Part shown: piece by piece, positions 6,719-12,442 of the stretch
Position numbering within the stretch: position 1 is the first letter of the stretch
Layout: each line of letters starts with the position of its first letter
NCBI GenBank assembly: GCA_937902945.1
Contig: CALEMD010000275.1
Span: forward strand, 1-12,442
Source: an uncultured Erysipelotrichaceae bacterium
GTDB taxonomy: Bacteria > Bacillota_I > Bacilli_A > Erysipelotrichales > Erysipelotrichaceae
DNA: 12,442 nt
Direction: 5' to 3'
Translations under genes and position numbers: made by a program
Notes under the pieces: generated by a model
What the model saw: only the letters and a program-made list of their open reading frames with translations
What the model was told of the DNA's origin: nothing
Databases searched by the model: none

Positions 6719-7366
6719 TTATTTCAAATTTTTGCAAAGATCAACGCCGCGGCTTGTTCCAATGCGATCGGCACCTGCCTCTATCATTGCCTTCATGTCA
6801 TCAGCATTGCGAACACCGCCCGCTGCTTTAACACGGATTCTGCTGCCTACAGTTTTCTTCAGCAATGCGACATCTGCGACTGTTGCCCCTGATGCAGAAA
6901 ATCCTGTACTGGTTTTAACAAAATCTGCACCGGCATTTTCAATGTCAATGCATGCCTGTATTTTTTCTTCATCACTCAGAAGACAGGTCTCAATTATGAC
7001 TTTCAGAACATGATTTCCAACCGCCTGCTTAACAGCAGCAATTTCATCAGTTACATAATCATTTCGGCCATCCTTAAGCATACCGATATTCAGAACCATA
7101 TCCACTTCATCTGCACCCTTGCAGACTGCATCTGCCGCTTCAGCAGCCTTAGCCTCAGATGTCATTGCTCCAAGCGGGAATCCAATGACCGTACATACCT
7201 TTACATCACTGCATTCGAGGCATTTTTTAGCCGTCTCAATCCAGCATGGATTGATGCATACAGTTGCAAAATCATATTCACGTGCCTCTGCACATAGCTG
7301 CTCTATCTGTTCCTTAACAGCATCTGCTTTAAGCAGTGTGTGATCAATATACTTACTCATCTTCAT
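6719..7366 (-). CDS. deoC: Deoxyribose-phosphate aldolase
   Basis: Class I aldolase (DERA): 2-deoxyribose-5-phosphate gives glyceraldehyde-3-phosphate plus acetaldehyde, the last step of deoxynucleoside breakdown. At 215 residues it is typical of the shorter bacterial type. Visible residues: DHTLLK near the N-terminus (8-13), the proton-relay aspartate Asp89 in EVDMV, Schiff-base Lys151 in FVKTSTGF, and second active-site Lys180 in VKAAGGVR. The start at 7366 (MKMSKYIDHT) is backed by GGGAG at 7375-7379; ATG 7360 is a possible alternative. Its 5' end overlaps the Mur ligase gene by 14 nt, so it is the last gene of the leftward operon and is translationally coupled. This is an unusual partner, since deoC more often sits with nucleoside phosphorylase or phosphopentomutase genes. 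Confidence 0.96.
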   Translation of the reverse strand: MKMSKYIDHTLLKADAVKEQIEQLCAEAREYDFATVCINPCWIETAKKCLECSDVKVCTVIGFPLGAMTSEAKAAEAADAVCKGADEVDMVLNIGMLKDGRNDYVTDEIAAVKQAVGNHVLKVIIETCLLSDEEKIQACIDIENAGADFVKTSTGFSASGATVADVALLKKTVGSRIRVKAAGGVRNADDMKAMIEAGADRIGTSRGVDLCKNLK

Positions 7367-8831
7367 AACCTAAGTCTCCCTTCTGATTGAAATAGTATTT
7401 CTGCAGTACTTCTCTTGCAATGGCATTGTCACCTTCATACGGTTCTCTTCCAAATTCTCTGTATATGAATTTTTCATCGCCTTTGCCCATGATAATGATT
7501 GTATCGTTGCAGCTCGCCAATTCCACTGCCTGTCGAATTGCATCGTATCTGTCTTCAATGATTACAAAGTTCTTTTTTTTGATTCCGGAAGCAATCTGCT
7601 TGGCAATATCAATTGGTTTTTCATCGCGCGGGTCATCTTCAGTAAGAATAATCATATCACAGTACTTATCTAGAATGTTCCCGAAGATAGGTCTTTTTGC
7701 AGTATCTCTCTTGCCGGCAGATCCAGTGATTGCAATGATTCGTTTCCCTTTAGGTGTTATTGCAGATGCATATCTGCACAGCTGTTCTATTCCATCGGGT
7801 GTATGGGCAAAATCGACAATGATGTTGAAAGGCTGTCCTTCATCAATGCGTTCCATACGGCCTTCAATCTGCTTGAGGGTACGGATGCCAGCCATCATTT
7901 TTTCCATTGGAACACCGCGGCAGTTCAATGCTGCAAGTGCAGCAACAAGATTGTAAATGTTAAATCGAGCAACCAGATTTGTTTCCAGTTCATATTCACT
8001 GCCATGCACTTTAAGCGTAAAGATTGTTTTATCCTTCAGCAATTGAAATCTCGTCACCTGATAATCCGCTTCATGATCAATGCCATATGTGACTATTCTG
8101 CCTGGACAGTCCTTTACCATTTTCATTCCATACGGATCGTCTGCATTGGTGATTGCAAAGCATTCTGGTTTCACATGATCAAACAGCTTCTTTTTTGCCT
8201 GAAAGTAATTTTCCATAGTGCCGTGATAATCCAGATGATCATGCGTTAGATTCGTGAATATCACTGCATCAAAATCAATGCTCCCTACTCGGTTCTGCTC
8301 GATGCCAATTGAAGATACTTCCAGCGCGCAGTTCTGTATACCCGCATCTACCATGTCTTTTAGAATTCCATGCAGGTCATCAATCTCCGGAGTCGTTAAT
8401 AGCGGCGGAAGCTTTACATTCCCATATTCAATGGCAATCGTTCCAATATAACCGGTAGGCGATATTGGATCGAGCAAATCTCGTATCAGACAGGCAATAG
8501 AACTCTTTCCGTTTGTGCCGGTTACTCCAAACATCTGCAGAGCGTGTGATGGATGATTGTAGAATGCATCTGCCACACGATTGAATACGCTCAGAACATC
8601 CTTTACTTTGATGTATACAATGCCATCCTGCATGCTGTCAACCGGTTCACTGTGAATGATTACCTTTGCACCATTGCTGATTGCCTGATCGATAAAGCGA
8701 TGTCCGTCAAACATCATTCCGCGGACACAGAAAAATATGGAGTCAGGTCTTTTCTTGCGGCTGTCTGCCATCAGACTCTTTACTTCAACATCCGGTACAT
8801 TATTGAACAGTTCATTCAGTTTCATCTGCAT
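7353..8831 (-). CDS. murE: MurE-type Mur ligase (UDP-MurNAc-tripeptide synthetase)
   Basis: Cytoplasmic ATP-dependent ligase that adds the third amino acid to UDP-MurNAc-L-Ala-D-Glu in peptidoglycan synthesis. At 492 residues it is full length with three domains: N-terminal UDP-binding (DSRKKRPDSIFF, 23-34), central ATPase with P-loop GVTGTNGKSS (102-111), TNLTHDHLDYHGT (193-205) and the lysine-rich AKKKLFD stretch holding the carbamylated lysine (212-218), and a C-terminal domain with TGSAGKRD (369-376). The amino-acid pocket reads DDPR (399-402), where meso-DAP enzymes have DNPR, and GKGDE (449-453), where they have GKGHE. A non-standard third residue, such as lysine, is therefore possible. 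The start could be ATG 8831 or 8825; neither has a strong ribosome site. The 20-nt overlap with mtaB suggests coupling. A second Mur ligase elsewhere in the genome cannot be excluded. Confidence 0.88.
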   Translation of the reverse strand: MQMKLNELFNNVPDVEVKSLMADSRKKRPDSIFFCVRGMMFDGHRFIDQAISNGAKVIIHSEPVDSMQDGIVYIKVKDVLSVFNRVADAFYNHPSHALQMFGVTGTNGKSSIACLIRDLLDPISPTGYIGTIAIEYGNVKLPPLLTTPEIDDLHGILKDMVDAGIQNCALEVSSIGIEQNRVGSIDFDAVIFTNLTHDHLDYHGTMENYFQAKKKLFDHVKPECFAITNADDPYGMKMVKDCPGRIVTYGIDHEADYQVTRFQLLKDKTIFTLKVHGSEYELETNLVARFNIYNLVAALAALNCRGVPMEKMMAGIRTLKQIEGRMERIDEGQPFNIIVDFAHTPDGIEQLCRYASAITPKGKRIIAITGSAGKRDTAKRPIFGNILDKYCDMIILTEDDPRDEKPIDIAKQIASGIKKKNFVIIEDRYDAIRQAVELASCNDTIIIMGKGDEKFIYREFGREPYEGDNAIAREVLQKYYFNQKGDLGYEDE

Positions 8832-10101
8832 TCACTCTTTCTGCTATCAATTCCAGACCGTTTCTTTCCAATATTCGAGCATCAGCCATTTCTCCATGTC
8901 TGCACTCTCCCTTGATATATACGGGTAGATATTCAGAAGAATGTCCGAATGTTTTCCCGGATTCAGCTGTTTCACACATAACTTCTACGTTCTTATTCAG
9001 GAATGTATCCATATAAAATGCATACAGCTGACTGGAAAGATCTATGCATTTCCGTGCTCTTTCTTTTCTGATCTGCGGATCAATCTGGTCCGTTCTCGCC
9101 GCCGCTGCAGTTCCCTCTCGTTCTGAATATGGGAACACATGCAGGAAAGAAAAGCGGCACTTCTTCAGGAAATCATATGTTTCCTGAAATTCTTCTTCAG
9201 TCTCTCCAGGAAAGCCTGTGATCAGATCTGTAGAAATAGATATTCCCGGAAGTGTCTTTCGAATCGTTTCTATTCTATCATAATATGTTTCTGTATCATA
9301 TGGACGTCCCATACGCTTCAGGACGCTGCTGCATCCAGACTGCAGCGGAATATGCAGATGCCGGGCAACACGCCTGTCATTCTGCATCAGTTCTATCAGT
9401 CCATCATCAATTTCATTCAGTTCAATACTGGATATGCGCAGCCTCTGCAGCTGATCTGCAGCCGCAAGCATGCGCTTCATAATCTCCGCCAGAGTGATCC
9501 CGTATTCTTTTCCATATCTTCCAGTATGAATTCCAGCCAGAACAATTTCATGATTGTTCTGTGAAAGTCTGACGGCTTCGTCTATTGCCATCTCCGGTGT
9601 CATCGAACGTTCTCTGCCTCTAGCATATGGAATAATGCAGTAAGAGCAGAACTGATTGCATCCATCCTGAATCCGCAGGCTTGCCCTTGTTCTAGATTCA
9701 AAATGATCCAGGGTCATAGGTTCAAAAGACGGAACTTCTGACATCTCAGTTCTTATAATATTCTTATGGTTCTGCATATACTGATCAATCATATCCGGGA
9801 TTTCCAGCTTATGCTCAGTACCGACAAGCAGATCTGCTTCCGGCATATGTTCGGCATCTATCTGCACATAGCATCCTACCGCGGCAATAATTCCATTTGG
9901 ATTCAGCCTTCTTGCCTGATGCAGCATTTTTCTGCTTTTCTGTGCGGCCATATTTGTAACTGCGCATGTGAAAATGAGCGTGATATCCGCAGGTTCATTG
10001 CGTTCTACTCTTTGATATCCACGCTTTTCAAGTGCATTTGCTATGCTCTCAGCTTCAAACGAATTCACCTTGCAGCCAAGATTCATTACAGTAAACTTCA
10101 T
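8812..10101 (-). CDS. mtaB: tRNA threonylcarbamoyladenosine methylthiotransferase MtaB
   Basis: Radical SAM enzyme that converts t6A37 to ms2t6A37 in tRNAs reading ANN codons. I place the start at ATG 10101 (MKFTVMNLGCKVNSFEAE), which overlaps the rsmE stop as ATGA; an upstream start at 10140 would add 13 residues of non-family sequence. Length is then 429 residues. The UPF0004 domain carries cluster cysteines Cys10, Cys46 and Cys77. The radical SAM domain has CNQFCSYC (Cys148, 152, 155). A C-terminal TRAM domain starts at about 365. LGCKVN with this TRAM ending fits MtaB (YqeV) rather than MiaB. It follows rsmE, as in Bacillus and many Firmicutes, and overlaps the Mur ligase gene by 20 nt. 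Confidence 0.94.
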   Translation of the reverse strand: MKFTVMNLGCKVNSFEAESIANALEKRGYQRVERNEPADITLIFTCAVTNMAAQKSRKMLHQARRLNPNGIIAAVGCYVQIDAEHMPEADLLVGTEHKLEIPDMIDQYMQNHKNIIRTEMSEVPSFEPMTLDHFESRTRASLRIQDGCNQFCSYCIIPYARGRERSMTPEMAIDEAVRLSQNNHEIVLAGIHTGRYGKEYGITLAEIMKRMLAAADQLQRLRISSIELNEIDDGLIELMQNDRRVARHLHIPLQSGCSSVLKRMGRPYDTETYYDRIETIRKTLPGISISTDLITGFPGETEEEFQETYDFLKKCRFSFLHVFPYSEREGTAAAARTDQIDPQIRKERARKCIDLSSQLYAFYMDTFLNKNVEVMCETAESGKTFGHSSEYLPVYIKGECRHGEMADARILERNGLELIAERVNADETE

Positions 10102-10820
10102 CTGTTCACTCTCTCTATCAGCTCTGAAGCAACACTGCATACATAAACAGCAGCGGTTTCTGAACGAAGTATTCTTGACCCAAGATCTATCGACATAAAG
10201 CCATTATCTGAGAGCATTCTTACTTCCTCTTCACTGAAGCCGCCTTCCGGTCCTATTGCTATACTGCAGGAAGCTCTGCCATCAAATACTTCACTGAGCA
10301 TTTCAGCTTCAATACCTGCTTTTTCATATGCCGCATAGTTATGCTCACTAGCATACTGTGAAATCTTCGTCAGACTGCAGGGATCCATCAATTCAGGCAC
10401 TTTATTCCTTTTGCACTGCTGACTCGCTTCCATAAGAATCGTATTCCATCGCTGGTATACTTTCTCTTTCTTATCGCTGCTGATCCGATATACACAGCGG
10501 CTGCTTTCTAAAGGTACAATCCTGTTCACACCAAGTTCTGCTGCTTTCTGCAGGATCCATTCAAAGCGGGTACGTTCGATTAATGATGCAATCAGCGTAA
10601 TTGGATACTGCAGTTCATGCATGGATGAATCTTCACTCAGAACTTCTGCAGTATATCCTTCGCTTCCAGCAGAAACTTCCGCAAGAAAAGCACGTCCGCC
10701 ATAAACAAGACGTACTGTTTCCTTTTTGATGCGCAGGACACGCAGATGATGCTGCTGCTCTTTTGTAAAGATTACAGGCTGTCTTATATGAATCGGTGTA
10801 TCTATAAAGTACTGCTGCAT
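10098..10820 (-). CDS. rsmE: 16S rRNA (uracil-1498-N3)-methyltransferase RsmE
   Basis: SAM-dependent SPOUT methyltransferase that makes m3U1498 in the decoding centre of the 30S subunit. I choose ATG 10820 (MQQYFIDTP), giving 240 residues, because family members begin this way; GTG 10853 or ATG 10850 would overlap the upstream gene and have no ribosome site. An AGGAAG lies about 12 nt before 10820, a little far. The N-terminal PUA-like domain includes HHLRVLR (24-30). The trefoil-knot SAM site shows IGPEGGFSEEEV (189-200) and LGSRILRSETAAV (213-225). EASQQCKR (131-138) matches the usual EASEQ motif. The gene begins 4 nt after the CNNM-type gene stop and ends in an ATGA overlap with mtaB. Confidence 0.95.
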   Translation of the reverse strand: MQQYFIDTPIHIRQPVIFTKEQQHHLRVLRIKKETVRLVYGGRAFLAEVSAGSEGYTAEVLSEDSSMHELQYPITLIASLIERTRFEWILQKAAELGVNRIVPLESSRCVYRISSDKKEKVYQRWNTILMEASQQCKRNKVPELMDPCSLTKISQYASEHNYAAYEKAGIEAEMLSEVFDGRASCSIAIGPEGGFSEEEVRMLSDNGFMSIDLGSRILRSETAAVYVCSVASELIERVNR

Positions 10821-10824
10821 ATGC

Positions 10825-12096
10825 TTATTCGTCTTCCTGTTCTGCTTCATCACCAGGATGAATCTGGACCTTTATTTCAAGCACTTTTCTCTGATCTGCC
10901 TTTGTCACTTCCACATCAAGATTTTCAAAATGGAATTTTTCACCTGCCTGCGGAATACGATCCAGTTCATGAATCACCCAGCCGGATACCGTAATGAAAT
11001 CATACTCTTCATCAGGTTCACGCACACCAAAGCGTTCGAACATATCATCAATATCTGCATCGCATCTGACTAGATACGTATGATCATCTATCTTTTTATA
11101 GTATTCACGCACTGTATCATGCTCATCCCAGATTTCTCCGACAAGTTCTTCAATGATATCTTCCATAGTAATAATTCCCTGTGTGCCGCCGTATTCATCC
11201 AGCACAACAGCAAGATGAAGCTTAGCTTTCTGCAGCTGTTTCAGCAATGTCGATATCTTGATATTCGGACTTGTATAGACCACCGGTTTGATAATCCGGC
11301 GGATCGGTCCTTCTTCCTGATAATAGAGATTGTAGAAGTCTTTCTCATGTATGACACCGACAATATTATCGATTGAATTCTCATATACAGGCAATCGCGA
11401 AAAAGAGTTCATGCGGAATACTTTCTCAATATTCTGATTTGGTGATGCTATATCAACTGCAACAATATCAACACGAGGTGTCAGCACATCCTTAACATCA
11501 AGATCATTGAATTCAATCGCTGCGGATATCAGATCACTTTCATGTGCTTCAAGATCTCCCTCTTTTTCAGCTTCATCCACCATTGTAATGAGCTCATCCG
11601 CAATATCTGAATCATCTTCATCTACATGAACAAGCTTACGGACAAGAACCTTCCATCCGGAGAACAGCCAATTCAATGGTGCAAACAGAACTTCTAGAAA
11701 GCGTACAAACTTCCATGTTCGCATGCAGAATTTTTCCGGCATCTCCTTAGCAATCGATTTAGGTGTGATCTCACCGAAAATAAGCACAACAATCGTCATG
11801 ACAATTGTAGATACAGTCGGTCCCTTGTCATTGAAAAAAGCTGTGAAAATCAATGTTCCCAGTGTTGCTGCTGCGATATTTACTATATTGTTGCCGATCA
11901 GAACAGTTGAAAGCAGCCGATCATAATCCGACAGAAGCTTCAGACATCCTTCTGCCTCCCTATTTCCATCATTTGCATTATTGCGCAGTCTGATTTTATT
12001 GACACTTGAAAAAGCTGTCTCAATAGACGAAAAAAGGGCACTGAACAAAACCAGAACAACAAGCACAAAAATCATTATCTCAGTTCTGTTTGTCAT
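10825..12096 (-). CDS. CNNM/CorC-family membrane protein (DUF21-CBS-CorC_HlyC)
   Basis: Integral membrane protein of the CNNM/CorB family, linked in characterised members to Mg2+ export or homeostasis; older names call these hemolysin-like. At 423 residues the layout is complete: a DUF21 membrane domain with hydrophobic segments near 7-27, 62-86, 94-110 and 131-150 and the conserved FGEITPKSIA (107-116); an acidic linker; a CBS pair from LTPRVDIV (205-212) to GGTQGIITMEDIIEELVGE (303-321); and a C-terminal CorC_HlyC domain from about 335 to 412. The tail is acidic (EAEQEDE). The ATG at 12096 has no clear ribosome site but overlaps the stop of a 32-codon ORF as ATGA, so coupled initiation is likely. 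It is the first large gene of the leftward operon. The transported ion is not deducible here. Confidence 0.92.
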   Translation of the reverse strand: MTNRTEIMIFVLVVLVLFSALFSSIETAFSSVNKIRLRNNANDGNREAEGCLKLLSDYDRLLSTVLIGNNIVNIAAATLGTLIFTAFFNDKGPTVSTIVMTIVVLIFGEITPKSIAKEMPEKFCMRTWKFVRFLEVLFAPLNWLFSGWKVLVRKLVHVDEDDSDIADELITMVDEAEKEGDLEAHESDLISAAIEFNDLDVKDVLTPRVDIVAVDIASPNQNIEKVFRMNSFSRLPVYENSIDNIVGVIHEKDFYNLYYQEEGPIRRIIKPVVYTSPNIKISTLLKQLQKAKLHLAVVLDEYGGTQGIITMEDIIEELVGEIWDEHDTVREYYKKIDDHTYLVRCDADIDDMFERFGVREPDEEYDFITVSGWVIHELDRIPQAGEKFHFENLDVEVTKADQRKVLEIKVQIHPGDEAEQEDE

Positions 12097-12191
12097 AGCC
12101 TGCTTACACTTTCCACTGATTGTTTTAAATACTCTGCACTACCGTCTGAATCCCCAAGGGGAACTGATGAATCCTCCAATTGATAACACAT
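12093..12191 (-). CDS. Possible 32-codon leader ORF
   Basis: ATG 12191 to TGA 12093 encodes MCYQLEDSSVPLGDSDGSAE plus 12 more residues ending VESVSRL. I recognise no family. Reasons to take it seriously: it starts just after the predicted transcription start (about 12204), its stop overlaps the CNNM gene ATG as ATGA, and that gene lacks a ribosome site of its own. Against it: GAGAGG touches the ATG with no spacing, and rare-looking AGG and CTA codons occur near its end. An initiation at TTG 12179 would be better spaced from GAGAGG. It may be chance. Confidence 0.35.
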   Translation of the reverse strand: MCYQLEDSSVPLGDSDGSAEYLKQSVESVSRL

Positions 12192-12210
12192 CCTCTCTGA
12201 TATGAAAATG

Positions 12211-12239
12211 ATTATATCATCTGCCTGCACTGCAGGCAA
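12211..12239 (-). promoter_or_regulatory. Promoter of the CNNM-rsmE-mtaB-murE-deoC operon, with inverted repeat
   Basis: On the minus strand a perfect TATAAT (12211-12216) is preceded by TGA (extended -10). A 17-nt spacer separates it from TTGCCT (12234-12239, 4 of 6 -35 bases). A perfect inverted repeat, TGCCTGC-ACT-GCAGGCA (12222-12238), covers most of the -35 and two thirds of the spacer, where a repressor could act. The repeat could instead be a terminator stem for the upstream gene, but no T-run follows it. Confidence 0.65.
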
Positions 12240-12245
12240 ATATCC

Positions 12246-12442
12246 CTACTCTTCAATCTGACCGGCAAACAGAATCTCTTCAACAGCTGCTGCTGCTGTT
12301 TCAATGCAGCACTGACAGCTGCATATAACTTTTCCGGTTCCGATTCCTTTGATTTCTGCGCAGACTGTTTTGTCTACCTTTTGCTTGAAACAGTTCACAA
12401 TCTGTTTGCTTAATGCATAAGTAGTTCCTTTAGTTGCAGGAT
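12246..12442 (-). CDS. C_GCAxxG_C_C-family cysteine-rich protein, C-terminal part
   Basis: A 64-codon open frame enters from the right window edge and ends at TAG 12246-12248. The sequence has the closing half of the C_GCAxxG_C_C (putative redox/metal-binding) family: a cysteine before an E-x-K-G stretch (VCAEIKGIGTGK, 26-37), then a cysteine cluster (ICSCQCCIETAA, 39-50) leading into a final helix ending at AVEEILFAG. Six cysteines occur in 64 residues; the usual N-terminal C-GCAxxG part lies outside the window. The function of the family is not established. It is separated from the CNNM operon by the promoter at 12211-12239 and runs in the same direction. Confidence 0.75.
   Translation of the reverse strand, partial: PATKGTTYALSKQIVNCFKQKVDKTVCAEIKGIGTGKVICSCQCCIETAAAAVEEILFAGQIEE

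Noticed and set aside
7420..7956. Long plus-strand open frame (178 codons) opposite the Mur ligase gene
   Set aside because: It lies wholly antisense to a well-supported gene, has no family-like sequence and no ribosome site; a mirror of the codon bias on the other strand.
12107..12190. Structured leader RNA or riboswitch upstream of the CNNM-type gene (M-box or similar)
   Set aside because: Only a tiny CCCC/GGGG pairing with a 2-nt loop is seen; no known aptamer core is recognisable.
12222..12238. Terminator for the upstream cysteine-rich protein gene
   Set aside because: The 7-bp stem is not followed by a T-run on the minus strand, and it coincides with a good -35/-10 pair, so a promoter element is more likely.

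Overview
The window is an ordinary-looking stretch of a chromosome from a Gram-positive (Bacillota) bacterium. The supporting signs are a lipobox-bearing BmpA-type lipoprotein in place of a free periplasmic binding protein, AGGAGG-type ribosome binding sites, sigma-A-like promoters (TTGACA-17-TAAATT, TGnTATAAT), and the rsmE-mtaB gene pair typical of Firmicutes. Base composition is moderate. A lineage near the Erysipelotrichia is my guess, not something the sequence proves. TAG, TAA and TGA all serve as normal stops here.

Left half (1-6700): nucleoside uptake and breakdown. A leftward operon encodes a BmpA-type substrate-binding lipoprotein (2404-3564), a two-domain ABC ATPase (758-2317) and a permease (1-765, cut by the window edge). 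A stable hairpin lies between the first two genes. Divergent from it, across a 223-bp control region rich in GAATGCG motifs, is an adenosine deaminase gene. Its reading frame is broken by one in-frame TAG 38 codons before its natural end. It converges, with no base between stops, on a leftward uridine phosphorylase gene (4811-5548). A rightward aldo/keto reductase (5668-6651) follows, and a perfect bidirectional terminator (6664-6697) closes this half.

Right half (6719-12442): a tightly packed leftward operon. An extended -10 promoter (12211-12239) precedes a possible 32-codon leader ORF. Then come a CNNM/CorC-type membrane protein, RsmE (16S rRNA m3U methyltransferase), MtaB (tRNA ms2t6A methylthiotransferase), a MurE-type Mur ligase and deoxyribose-phosphate aldolase (DeoC). 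The five genes overlap or sit within 4 nt of each other. Upstream is the 3' end of a C_GCAxxG_C_C-family cysteine-rich protein, cut by the right edge.

Functionally, the transporter, adenosine deaminase, uridine phosphorylase and DeoC form a nucleoside salvage/catabolism theme: import, deamination or phosphorolysis, then cleavage of deoxyribose-5-phosphate. DeoC is nevertheless transcribed with housekeeping genes rather than with the transporter. No mobile elements, CRISPR arrays, tRNA or rRNA genes were seen. No intergenic stretch exceeds 300 bp. I found no convincing new defence or biosynthetic system. The items most worth checking are the broken deaminase gene, the 54-bp perfect palindrome at the left edge, the candidate operator at 3719-3745, and the leader ORF/promoter at 12093-12239.
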